From the NCBI GenBank assembly GCA_964503455.1, contig CAZCZR010000021.1, positions 1-23,301 on the forward strand: 23,301 nucleotides of DNA, in the 5' to 3' direction. Under the pieces are notes generated by a model, which searched no databases, had not been told where the DNA came from, and saw nothing but the letters and a program-made list of their open reading frames with translations. A program made the position numbers and the translations under genes. The DNA is from CAZCZR01 sp964503455 (GTDB lineage Bacteria; Bacillota; Clostridia; UBA1381). Positions 14,177 through 21,325 of the stretch are shown piece by piece (positions within the stretch are counted from its first letter, which is position 1; each line of letters opens with the position of its first letter).

Positions 14177-14995
14177 TTACTTCAGCACAGCTATACGGTA
14201 CTCGGTACCCCAGTCATGCTCCCGCTCGGAATATTCGGCTGTGATGCCGTGCCGTCCGGCGGCGCTTATCATTCTTTTTATTGCGTCATCAAACAGCTTT
14301 GCCGTATCGGGATCGTTTGCCGATGCGGCGTTTTGCTTTTGCTCCCGTATCATGGAGCGCACAAGCTCCTCGGTCTGCGCCGCGTTAAGGCTGCCGCCGC
14401 GTATGCGCTTTACCGCCGCAAGCTGCGCCTCCTCGCCCGAAAGCGATAAAAGCGCTTTCGCGTGACGTTCGGAGAGCCGGTAGTCGCGTATGATTTTTCT
14501 GACGACGGGAGGGAGCTTTAAAAGGCGTATCTTATCGGCTACACTCGCCCTGCTTTTGCCTACCTTGTAAGCAATCTCCTCCTGAGTCATACCCTGCTCG
14601 CGTATAAGAGTCGTATAGCTTTGAGCAACCTCAAAAAACGACAGGTCCTCTCTTTGCAGATTCTCCAGCAGCGACAAAAGCGCCGATCTGCGGTCGCCCG
14701 CTTCGATCACAATGCACGGTATCACCTCAAGTCCCGCCATATACGCGCCTCTCCAGCGGCGTTCGCCCGATATAAGCTCATAGCCGTCATCGGTTTTTCG
14801 CACCGTCACCGGCTGTATTATCCCGAACTCGCGTATGGATTCCGCCAGCTCGAACATGGCGTTTTTGTCGAAATATTTTCTCGGCTGATTGGGATTCGGA
14901 CGCACCTCCTCAAGAGGTATGTAGGATATATAGCCGTAGTCGTGTCCGCTGTCCCCGTCCTCCGCTTTAAAATAATTTTTTATCTTGTCAAACAT
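14177..14995 (-). CDS. noc: Noc-like ParB-family nucleoid occlusion protein
   Basis: This 272-residue ParB-family protein shows the CTPase domain (PNPNQPRKYFD at 34-43, GERRWRG at 77-83, ENLQRED at 111-117) and a helix-turn-helix around 137-160. Three points favour Noc over Spo0J/ParB: the order next to rsmG, the ERHAKALL motif where ParB usually has GHARALL, and a short amphipathic N-terminus (MFDKIKNYFK) like the Noc membrane-targeting helix. The start at 14995 is chosen because AAGGAG lies at ideal distance; an upstream ATG at 15025 has a ribosome site directly abutting it. No parA, parB or parS is in view. It should bind DNA as a CTP-loaded clamp and block division over the nucleoid. Confidence 0.82.
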   Translation of the reverse strand: MFDKIKNYFKAEDGDSGHDYGYISYIPLEEVRPNPNQPRKYFDKNAMFELAESIREFGIIQPVTVRKTDDGYELISGERRWRGAYMAGLEVIPCIVIEAGDRRSALLSLLENLQREDLSFFEVAQSYTTLIREQGMTQEEIAYKVGKSRASVADKIRLLKLPPVVRKIIRDYRLSERHAKALLSLSGEEAQLAAVKRIRGGSLNAAQTEELVRSMIREQKQNAASANDPDTAKLFDDAIKRMISAAGRHGITAEYSEREHDWGTEYRIAVLK

Positions 14996-15036
14996 GGCTT
15001 TCTCCTTGTTTTGATCTCTGATCATTCCTTTCCGAA

Positions 15037-15108
15037 AAGCCGCCTTTAAGGGGCGGCTTCCCGTTAAGTGTTGTGGAAGGCGTAAGGCATTGGTTGTATT
15101 TGCCTTAC
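15037..15108 (-). promoter_or_regulatory. Structured 5' leader of the noc-like gene
   Basis: On the minus strand the transcript should begin near 15108 with GTAAGGCA, which pairs with TGCCTTAC (15082-15089). A second hairpin, AAGCCGCC / GGCGGCTT (15052-15059 with 15037-15044), is followed by only four U. Between them CTTCC can pair with GGAAG at the foot of the second hairpin, an alternative fold. The leader of about 113 bases is long for this gene. Confidence 0.5.
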
Positions 15109-15114
15109 AATAAT

Positions 15115-15142
15115 ATTATACCATATTTTTCCAAAAAGTAAA
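15115..15142 (-). promoter_or_regulatory. Promoter of the noc-like gene
   Basis: On the minus strand TTTACT (15137-15142), a 16-base spacer ending ATGG, and TATAAT (15115-15120). It lies after the rsmG terminator, so the noc-like gene is transcribed on its own. Confidence 0.7.
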
Positions 15143-15157
15143 GAAAAACTTATCGAC

Positions 15158-15193
15158 AAAAAAACCGCTCTCCGAAAAATAAGTCGAAGAGCG
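15158..15193 (-). terminator. Intrinsic terminator after rsmG
   Basis: On the minus strand CGCTCTTCGA (15184-15193) pairs with TCGGAGAGCG (15166-15175), 10 bp with one G-U, followed by G and seven T. It ends the ahcY-glmM-rsmG transcript. Confidence 0.88.
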
Positions 15194-15238
15194 ATTTTGG
15201 ACATCTGCAAACGCCGTTAGGCTTTTAGCGATGCCCTG

Positions 15239-15976
15239 TTATCTTGTATTTCTGCCCCTGTTGTAGGGGGTGTCTATGGGAGATTTTGAGATAAGGGCGG
15301 GTTTTCTGGGAAATCTTGACGGTGTGGGGCGAACTTTTTTTACTATGACTATTTTGTGGCAAAGGTCGGAAAAGGGGATATGCGCTTGTATGACCGCTTC
15401 CGTTTTGCCGCCGAGAATGTGTATGGCTCTTTCCGCCGCTGAAAGCTCCTCATCCGCGAGAGGCCCTTTAAGCGCCAGCAGCCTGCCGCCCTGCTTCAGA
15501 AACGGCAGCGTAAGCTCCGATAAAAGCGTCATATTCGCGACTGCCCTTGATACGACAGTATCGAATTTTTCCCTGTATAAAACGCTCCTGCCGCCGTCCT
15601 CCGCGCGGGAATGTACGAAATCTATCCCGTCAAGCTCCATTTTTTCGGCCGCCGCGCGAAGAAAAGATATTCTTTTATTAAGCGAGTCCAAAAGCGTCAG
15701 GCTTATATCGGGCAGCGCCGCCTTCAATACAAGACCGGGGAATCCGGCTCCCGTGCCTACATCTATGACCCTGCCGCGCACATATCCTGTCGGGATCGGG
15801 GACAGACTGTCAAGGAAGTGCTTTACGGCTATTTCCTTTTCATCGGTTATCGCCGTAAGATTCATTTTCCCGTTCCATTCAAGAAGTATGTCCTTGTACG
15901 CCGAAAGCCTGTCCGCCTGATCCTCCGAAAGAGTCACGCCCATAAGACGCGCGCCCTCGATAAGCAGATCCTTCAT
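15239..15976 (-). CDS. rsmG: 16S rRNA (guanine527-N7)-methyltransferase
   Basis: This 245-residue enzyme (GidB) methylates G527 of 16S rRNA with SAM. It carries WNGKMNLTAI (34-43), KHFLDSLSP (52-60), the SAM loop VIDVGTGAGFPGL (70-82) and SRAVANM. The C-terminus has the basic, proline-rich tail (about 30 residues, RPTPSRFPRKPA...) usual in Firmicutes. Loss of this gene is a known cause of low-level streptomycin resistance in other bacteria. The start overlaps the glmM stop by one base (TGATG), so the two are coupled. In many Firmicutes rsmG sits with mnmE, mnmG and noc; here glmM replaces the mnm genes upstream. Confidence 0.96.
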   Translation of the reverse strand: MKDLLIEGARLMGVTLSEDQADRLSAYKDILLEWNGKMNLTAITDEKEIAVKHFLDSLSPIPTGYVRGRVIDVGTGAGFPGLVLKAALPDISLTLLDSLNKRISFLRAAAEKMELDGIDFVHSRAEDGGRSVLYREKFDTVVSRAVANMTLLSELTLPFLKQGGRLLALKGPLADEELSAAERAIHILGGKTEAVIQAHIPFSDLCHKIVIVKKVRPTPSRFPRKPALISKSPIDTPYNRGRNTR

Positions 15977-17325
15977 CAGCCGAGTGTCTCCTCTATAAGC
16001 TCGGCAAGCTCAGCCGCCTTTTCGGTGATATAATCCTGATCCTTGCCCTCGATCATAACTCTTACCAGAGGCTCTGTCCCCGAAGGACGGATAAGCACTC
16101 TGCCCTCGCCGGCGAACTCGTCCTCCAAAGCCTGACACGCCGCCGCGATCTCGGCGTTTTCCATATAGTTGTTTTTGTTTTCGGGTTTTACAACGGCGTT
16201 TTTCAGCACCTGCGGCATAATATCCACAATGGACGCCGCCTCCGAAGCGCTCATGCCGGTCTTTTTAAGCACGGACAAAAACTGCAGCGCGCTTATAAGT
16301 CCGTCGCCGGTGGTGTTATGCTCAAGGAATATGATGTGTCCCGACTGCTCGCCGCCGAGGACATACCCCTTGTCAAGCATTTCCTCAAGCACATAGCGGT
16401 CGCCCACCTTTGTGCGGGGGATATTCAGACCAAGCCTTTCGCCCGCGATAAACAGTCCCAGATTGGACATGACCGTCGCGACTATTGTGTTGTGAGCGAG
16501 CTTTCCGTGTTCCATCATATACTTGCCGCAGATCGCCATTATTTTGTCGCCGTCTATAAGCCTGCCCTTTTCATCCACGGCAAGCATCCTGTCCGCGTCG
16601 CCGTCAAAGGCTATGCCCACATCCGCGCCTATGGAGGTTACGTAGGATTTAAGGCTTTCCATATGCGTGGAGCCGCAGCGGTCGTTTATATTCACGCCGT
16701 CGGGGGTGTTGTGTATGGCTTCAACGCTCGCGCCCAGCTTGTTAAGCGCCTTGAACGCGGTCTGATAGCTTGCGCCGTTGGCGCAGTCGATGGCAACCTT
16801 AATACCGTCCAGACGGCAGTCGATCGTGGAGATTGCGTAGCTTACGTAGTCCTCCACGGCGGCGTGATTTGCCGACACATAGCCGATCTTGCCGTGAGTG
16901 GGCAGCGAGGTTATCTTCTTTTCGCCCAAAATGTACTTTTCTATCTCGTCCTCTATCTCGTCCTTGAGCTTATAGCCCTCGCTGTTGAACCATTTGATCC
17001 CGTTGTATTCGCAAGGGTTGTGCGACGCGGATATGACAACGCCCGCGTCCGCCTTGTAAAGCCGCGTCAGATACGCTACCGCCGGCGTGGGTATGATTCC
17101 CAGAGGTATGACCTTGGCTCCCATGGAGCAAAGTCCGGCGGTGAGCGCCGCCTCAAGCATATCGCCCGATTTGCGTGTGTCCTTGCCTATAAGTATGCGC
17201 GGCCGCTTCTCAGACTGCTGAGTCAGCACGTAAGCTCCGGCTCTGCCCGTTTCAAACGCCAGCTCCGCCGTGAGGTCCTTGTTCGCTATGCCGCGTATTC
17301 CGTCCGTTCCGAATAGCTTGCCCAT
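15976..17325 (-). CDS. glmM: Phosphoglucosamine mutase
   Basis: This 449-residue enzyme converts glucosamine-6-phosphate to glucosamine-1-phosphate on the way to UDP-GlcNAc for peptidoglycan. It has the phosphoserine loop SASHNP (Ser101), the magnesium site DGDADR (241-246), the sugar loop GGEQSGHI and the phosphate-binding RPSGTEPLVRVM near the end. Length and the MGKLFGTDGIRG start are standard. GGAG lies before the ATG. It is coupled to rsmG by a one-base overlap and follows ahcY by 50 bases, a gap that holds no clear terminator. A TTGACA over the ahcY stop (about 17374-17379) lacks a good -10 partner. Confidence 0.97.
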   Translation of the reverse strand: MGKLFGTDGIRGIANKDLTAELAFETGRAGAYVLTQQSEKRPRILIGKDTRKSGDMLEAALTAGLCSMGAKVIPLGIIPTPAVAYLTRLYKADAGVVISASHNPCEYNGIKWFNSEGYKLKDEIEDEIEKYILGEKKITSLPTHGKIGYVSANHAAVEDYVSYAISTIDCRLDGIKVAIDCANGASYQTAFKALNKLGASVEAIHNTPDGVNINDRCGSTHMESLKSYVTSIGADVGIAFDGDADRMLAVDEKGRLIDGDKIMAICGKYMMEHGKLAHNTIVATVMSNLGLFIAGERLGLNIPRTKVGDRYVLEEMLDKGYVLGGEQSGHIIFLEHNTTGDGLISALQFLSVLKKTGMSASEAASIVDIMPQVLKNAVVKPENKNNYMENAEIAAACQALEDEFAGEGRVLIRPSGTEPLVRVMIEGKDQDYITEKAAELAELIEETLG

Positions 17326-17375
17326 AATAATCTCTCCTTAATTTCTTTTTCTTAACAATTGTAACCGGCGGTTTG

Positions 17376-18620
17376 TCAAACGTTCCAGCTGTTTAAATAT
17401 TTTTCCTGCTCCGGTGTAAGCGTGTCCGTTTCAAGACCCCAGAAAGCAAGCTTGCGCCGCGCGACTTCCCTGTCTATCTCCTCGGGCACGTTTACGATCA
17501 TGGAATCGGTCTTGCCCTTGTTGTCCGCTATATATCTTGCCGAAAGAGCCTGTATGGCAAACGACATATCCATTATCTCCGCCGGATGGCCGTCGCCCGC
17601 GGCAAGATTTACAAGCCTTCCCTCCGCGATAACGTATACCCACCTGCCGTTCGGCAGCAGATAACCCATGATATTCGCTCTTTGCTCCTGCTTTTTAACG
17701 GCGATCCTTTCAAGACCCGCAACGTCCACCTCGACATTGAAATGACCCGCGTTGCACATTATAGCGCCGTCTTTCATATTCATAAAAGCTTCTTCGGTGA
17801 TAACATCTCTGCAGCCTGTGACTGTTATGAACAGATCTCCGGTCTTTGCCGCCTCGGTCATCCTCATAACGTCAAAGCCGTCCATCTTGGCTTCAAGCGC
17901 CTTTATCGGATCAATCTCCGTTACGATTACCTGCGCGCCGAAGCCCTTCGCTCTCATCGCGACGCCCTTGCCGCACCAGCCGTATCCCGCGACAACGACC
18001 TTCTTTCCGGCAACGATCAGATTGGTTGTGCGGTTTATGCCGTCCCACACGGACTGCCCCGTACCGTAGCGGTTATCGAACATAAACTTGCACCTTGCGT
18101 TGTTGACAAGTATCATCGGGAATTTCAGCTGTCCTTCGCGGTTCATGGATATAAGGCGGATAATGCCCGTTGTGGTTTCCTCGCAGCCGCCGAGAACATT
18201 TTTGATAAGCTCCGGATACTCGTTGTGTATCAGGTTCACAAGATCTCCGCCGTCATCAATGATTATATTCGGCGCGGAGGATATGACGCTTGAGAGGTGG
18301 CGCTTGTATTCCTCGGCCGTGCAGGCGTGCCACGCAAAGACATTCAGTCCGTCATGCACCAGTGCCGCCGCGACATCGTCCTGTGTCGAGAGCGGGTTGG
18401 AGCCTGTGACGTACATCTCGGCGCCGCCCGACGCAAGGACCTTGCAAAGATACGCCGTCTTTGCCTCAAGATGCACCGATAACGCGATCCTCAGCCCCTC
18501 AAACGGCTTGTCGCGCAGAAATTCCTCCTCTATCGAGCGCAGCAGACACATATTCCTGCGTACCCATTCGATCTTTCTTGAGCCGCTTTCCCATAAAGCG
18601 GCATCTCTTATTTCGCTCAT
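17376..18620 (-). CDS. ahcY: Adenosylhomocysteinase, short form
   Basis: This 414-residue NAD-dependent enzyme splits S-adenosylhomocysteine to adenosine and homocysteine, removing the product of SAM methyltransferases. Visible sites are HLEAKTA (His50), TGSNPLSTQDDV (72-83), DDGGDL (122-127), EETTTG (147-152), the catalytic Lys178/Asp182/Asn183 region KFMFDNRYG and the NAD loop GYGWCGKG (212-219). It lacks the roughly 40-residue insert and the C-terminal KxxxYRY of long enzymes and ends in EKYLNSWNV, as in the short Thermotoga and archaeal type. GGAG precedes the ATG. Cells with this enzyme usually do not depend on the Pfs/LuxS route, but that cannot be tested here. Confidence 0.95.
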   Translation of the reverse strand: MSEIRDAALWESGSRKIEWVRRNMCLLRSIEEEFLRDKPFEGLRIALSVHLEAKTAYLCKVLASGGAEMYVTGSNPLSTQDDVAAALVHDGLNVFAWHACTAEEYKRHLSSVISSAPNIIIDDGGDLVNLIHNEYPELIKNVLGGCEETTTGIIRLISMNREGQLKFPMILVNNARCKFMFDNRYGTGQSVWDGINRTTNLIVAGKKVVVAGYGWCGKGVAMRAKGFGAQVIVTEIDPIKALEAKMDGFDVMRMTEAAKTGDLFITVTGCRDVITEEAFMNMKDGAIMCNAGHFNVEVDVAGLERIAVKKQEQRANIMGYLLPNGRWVYVIAEGRLVNLAAGDGHPAEIMDMSFAIQALSARYIADNKGKTDSMIVNVPEEIDREVARRKLAFWGLETDTLTPEQEKYLNSWNV

Positions 18621-18675
18621 ATCTTTCTCCTTTTTTATATTTTTTGCGTTGTATTTATAAATTGATGCTTCGCAG

Positions 18676-18694
18676 GGGGCGTATAATCCGCCCC
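18676..18694. repeat. GC-rich intergenic palindrome
   Basis: GGGGCG (18676-18681) and CGCCCC (18689-18694) surround TATAATC. It lies in the 120-base gap between the flippase stop and the ahcY start and has no U-run. It resembles the palindrome at 8134-8160. Confidence 0.5.
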
Positions 18695-18740
18695 GACGTG
18701 ATGAACCGTTTTTTCGAATTTGAAATATAATTTTTAACCG

Positions 18741-20411
18741 CTATTTTATTTTAAGCACCCTGCATATCCGCGAGCCGAAGGGCAGCATGGATATTTCTTC
18801 CGGCGACATTATTCTGAGCGCGAATACGCATACGAAGTATATCACCGCGCCGGCGCATATGGATACCGCCGTTGATATAAGGTTTGAGTGAACCAAAGCC
18901 ATGACCCCGTGATATATTCCGAGAACCGCCGCGCCCATGACCGCCACGGCTATAAGCGGCTTTATAATATATTTTACCAGACCTATCTTTATGCCGAGAT
19001 TTTTCGCAAGCACGCCGAAGCATATCGAAAACGATATTACTTGGCATACGATCGTCGATATAGCGGCGCCGTATATGTTCACGGACGGCTGACGAATCAG
19101 GATAATGTTCAGTATGACCTTGGCTATACAGCCGAAGATAAGACCCGTAGCGGGCGTGTAGACCTTGCCCATGCCCTGAAGCGAGCCGGAAATGGTCTGA
19201 TTGAGAGCCGAGAATATAAGCGCCACCGAGCTTAGCTGCAAAAGATCGTATCCGAGCGAAGCGTTGGGGTATATAAGCTTGTATATAGGCTGCGCCAGCG
19301 TTATATAGCCGACGGCGCACGGAAGTATCAGAAGTATTGAGATCAGAAGCGAATAGTTGACCTTTGAAACGGCGTCCTCGCGTTTGCCAAGCGCCAGTGC
19401 CGAGGATATGGACGGCACAAGCACGGTCGCGAAGGCGATGTTTAAAGACAAGGGCATATTTATAAGCGTATCGCTTTTTGAAAGCATTCCCGCAAGACGG
19501 ACCGCCTCGTCATTAAGCATAGCGGCAGTCGGATGCAATACAGCGGGATTATTGCCGTAAGCCGGTATGTACTCGGCAAACGCCGCGGCGATGCCGCGGG
19601 TTATCGTGGCGGTGTCGATGACTCTGTTTATCGATGTGATTATGGAACCGAGCGAGATAGGCACCGAAAGCATAAGTATGCTTTTCATAAGGCTTGCAGC
19701 GGTACGGTGTATTGTGGGGGCGCCGGCCGTTTCGGATATTTTTTTGTGTATGTCCTTTTTGTTTTTGGCGTAGAATACGCACAGGTAAGCGAAGCTCAAA
19801 ACACAAGCCGCCGACGTTGCGAGATTTGCCATAGCCGCCATTATTTCCGGCGCCTGACCTACAGCCATAACGACGAACAGGATTGTGAGAGTGCATTTGA
19901 ACAGCTGCTCAAGCACCTGCGATGTGGAGGTTGCCTTCATGTTCTGCATACCGACAAAGAAGCCGCGTATAACGGACGACACGCACACAAAGAATATCGA
20001 CGGAGCCAGAGCGCGCATGGTGTACTGGACGCCCTCCATATCGAAGATGACACGGGCGATAAAGTCCGCGCCGGCGAATAGCAGCAGCGAGAACGCCGCG
20101 CCTATTATCGAAAACAGCAAAAACGCCGTTTTGAATATCTTGTAAGCGCCGCCGTAGTCGTTCAGCGCCACGCGTTCGGAAACCATTTTTGAAATGGCGT
20201 TGGGTATTCCGATCGAGGATATGGCAAGCAGCAGAGTATATATCTGAAAGCCCGCCGTGTAAAAGCCGTTGCCCGTGTCGCCGAAGCCGTCGATGTTGGT
20301 GATGACCATGCGGTACACCATTCCGAGCAGCTTGACAAGTATCTGTGAGATCAATATAATGGATACGTTTCCCATAAAAGAATGTTTCTTTGTATCCTGT
20401 AATTTCGCCAT
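18741..20411 (-). CDS. SpoVB/MurJ-like polysaccharide flippase
   Basis: This 556-residue polytopic protein belongs to the MOP/MATE polysaccharide-transporter superfamily, with about 14 hydrophobic helices. The N-terminus (SFMGNVSIILISQILVKLLG, then YRMVITNIDGFGDTGNGFYTAGFQIYTLLLAISSIGIPNAISKMVSE in pieces) is that of SpoVB, YkvU and clostridial lipid II flippase candidates. Such proteins move undecaprenyl-linked sugars across the membrane for peptidoglycan or spore cortex. It cannot be told whether this is the vegetative or sporulation one. It follows the DUF1294 gene by 58 bases, which hold a GC-rich hairpin, and precedes ahcY. Confidence 0.9.
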   Translation of the reverse strand: MAKLQDTKKHSFMGNVSIILISQILVKLLGMVYRMVITNIDGFGDTGNGFYTAGFQIYTLLLAISSIGIPNAISKMVSERVALNDYGGAYKIFKTAFLLFSIIGAAFSLLLFAGADFIARVIFDMEGVQYTMRALAPSIFFVCVSSVIRGFFVGMQNMKATSTSQVLEQLFKCTLTILFVVMAVGQAPEIMAAMANLATSAACVLSFAYLCVFYAKNKKDIHKKISETAGAPTIHRTAASLMKSILMLSVPISLGSIITSINRVIDTATITRGIAAAFAEYIPAYGNNPAVLHPTAAMLNDEAVRLAGMLSKSDTLINMPLSLNIAFATVLVPSISSALALGKREDAVSKVNYSLLISILLILPCAVGYITLAQPIYKLIYPNASLGYDLLQLSSVALIFSALNQTISGSLQGMGKVYTPATGLIFGCIAKVILNIILIRQPSVNIYGAAISTIVCQVISFSICFGVLAKNLGIKIGLVKYIIKPLIAVAVMGAAVLGIYHGVMALVHSNLISTAVSICAGAVIYFVCVFALRIMSPEEISMLPFGSRICRVLKIK

Positions 20412-20431
20412 TTGTTAAGTCTCCTTTGACA

Positions 20432-20447
20432 GGCGGCGCCCGCCGCC
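20432..20447. other. GC-rich hairpin before the flippase gene
   Basis: GGCGGC (20432-20437) pairs with GCCGCC (20442-20447) around GCCC. It sits about 20 bases upstream of the flippase start on the minus strand, close to but not covering the AAGGAG site. It could limit read-through from the DUF1294 gene. Confidence 0.4.
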
Positions 20448-20469
20448 CGGTATTTCACGATTCTATCCG

Positions 20470-20964
20470 TTATCTTATATACAGCCAAAAGCCGAAAAAG
20501 CCCATTATAAACGAAAAAAGTATTATCTGCGCCGCCAAAAGCAGCGGCACGCCTATATTAAAACGCTTTTTCAGCGTTTTGTGATGAAACACCTTCATGC
20601 CTATAAAGCCGCCCAAGGCGCCGCCCAGCATACACCGGCGCATAAGGCTTTTTTCGCTGATGCGCAGCTCCTGCCTTGTGGCGAGCTTTTTATCCTTGCC
20701 GAAAGCATGGAACGCGGATATGTTTATAATTATAATATACACCGTCACAAGAAGCATCGCCGTATAACACACAGTCGGATTCTGAAACACCTTTGTCACC
20801 GTCGGGAACGACGACGGCATCGGCACCGACAGATCCGACACGGACAGGCTTTGTATAAAGCCGCCGACAGCTTGTACAGCGGCGCTTATGCCCTCCGTTA
20901 TATAAAACCATACGAGCGACAGCACATCCATGACCTCCGCGAGTATCTCCGATGATCTGTCCAT
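20470..20964 (-). CDS. DUF1294 membrane protein with N-terminal extension
   Basis: This 164-residue protein carries the DUF1294 signature in its C-terminal half: a membrane helix (about 68-88), AFGKDKKLA, then RRCMLGGALGGFIGMKVFHHKT (about 109-130) and a last helix (about 138-160). Family members are often only 85-120 residues; here about 65 extra N-terminal residues include an amphipathic stretch (VMDVLSLVWFYITEGISAAV) that could be another membrane segment. The family's function is unknown. GGAG precedes the ATG. It is the first gene of the minus-strand block, with its own promoter and a leader hairpin. Confidence 0.82.
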   Translation of the reverse strand: MDRSSEILAEVMDVLSLVWFYITEGISAAVQAVGGFIQSLSVSDLSVPMPSSFPTVTKVFQNPTVCYTAMLLVTVYIIIINISAFHAFGKDKKLATRQELRISEKSLMRRCMLGGALGGFIGMKVFHHKTLKKRFNIGVPLLLAAQIILFSFIMGFFGFWLYIR

Positions 20965-21011
20965 ATAGATCTCTCCGTTTCACGCCGCGCTTAATGAAAG
21001 GCGGGGAATTG

Positions 21012-21047
21012 AATAAGTCCGACAAAACAATTTATGAAGGACTTATT
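21012..21047. promoter_or_regulatory. Leader hairpin before the DUF1294 gene
   Basis: AATAAGTCC (21012-21020) pairs perfectly with GGACTTATT (21039-21047) around an 18-base loop. In the minus-strand transcript it starts about 20 bases after the expected start and ends about 45 bases before the ATG. No U-run follows. Confidence 0.5.
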
Positions 21048-21072
21048 TGATTACATAATTATATATGTACTC

Positions 21073-21101
21073 ATTATACCTCACTGCGAAACAAATTTCA
21101 A
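21073..21101 (-). promoter_or_regulatory. Promoter of the DUF1294-flippase genes
   Basis: On the minus strand TTGAAA (21096-21101), a 17-base spacer and TATAAT (21073-21078). Confidence 0.78.
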
Positions 21102-21235
21102 GACGCCGGACAAACTTTTTAGGATTTTATTTAACTTTTTTCACTTTGACGCCGGGTTTTACGGCAATTCGCACAACAACTGCCCCGCAATAAATAAAAA
21201 ATCATTCTTTTTTTATGAATTATGCATTTTTGATG
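21102..21235. other. AT-rich spacer between divergent promoters
   Basis: No gene is seen. It holds T-rich tracts and one small hairpin (GCCG-GGTTTTA-CGGC near 21151-21165). Confidence 0.5.
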
Positions 21236-21264
21236 TTGACAATTGAGCTGTTTTTTTATATAAT
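21236..21264 (+). promoter_or_regulatory. Promoter of the sugar-binding lipoprotein gene
   Basis: TTGACA (21236-21241), a 17-base spacer and TATAAT (21259-21264). It is close to consensus. Confidence 0.85.
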
Positions 21265-21271
21265 ATTTAAC

Positions 21272-21296
21272 AGACAGATAAAAGGATCTGTTTTTT
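21272..21296 (+). promoter_or_regulatory. Promoter-proximal terminator-like hairpin
   Basis: ACAGAT (21274-21279) pairs with ATCTGT (21286-21291) around AAAAGG; A-U and G-U pairs at 21272-21273 extend it into a T-run to 21296. It starts at the predicted transcription start and lies about 30 bases before the gene, so it could act as an early attenuator. Confidence 0.5.
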
Positions 21297-21325
21297 AAAC
21301 GGTCATCCAAAGAAGGAAATTTGAT

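Noticed and set aside
16318..17316. A 332-codon plus-strand frame antisense to glmM
   Set aside because: glmM is certain; the antisense frame has no recognisable domain and follows from codon bias.
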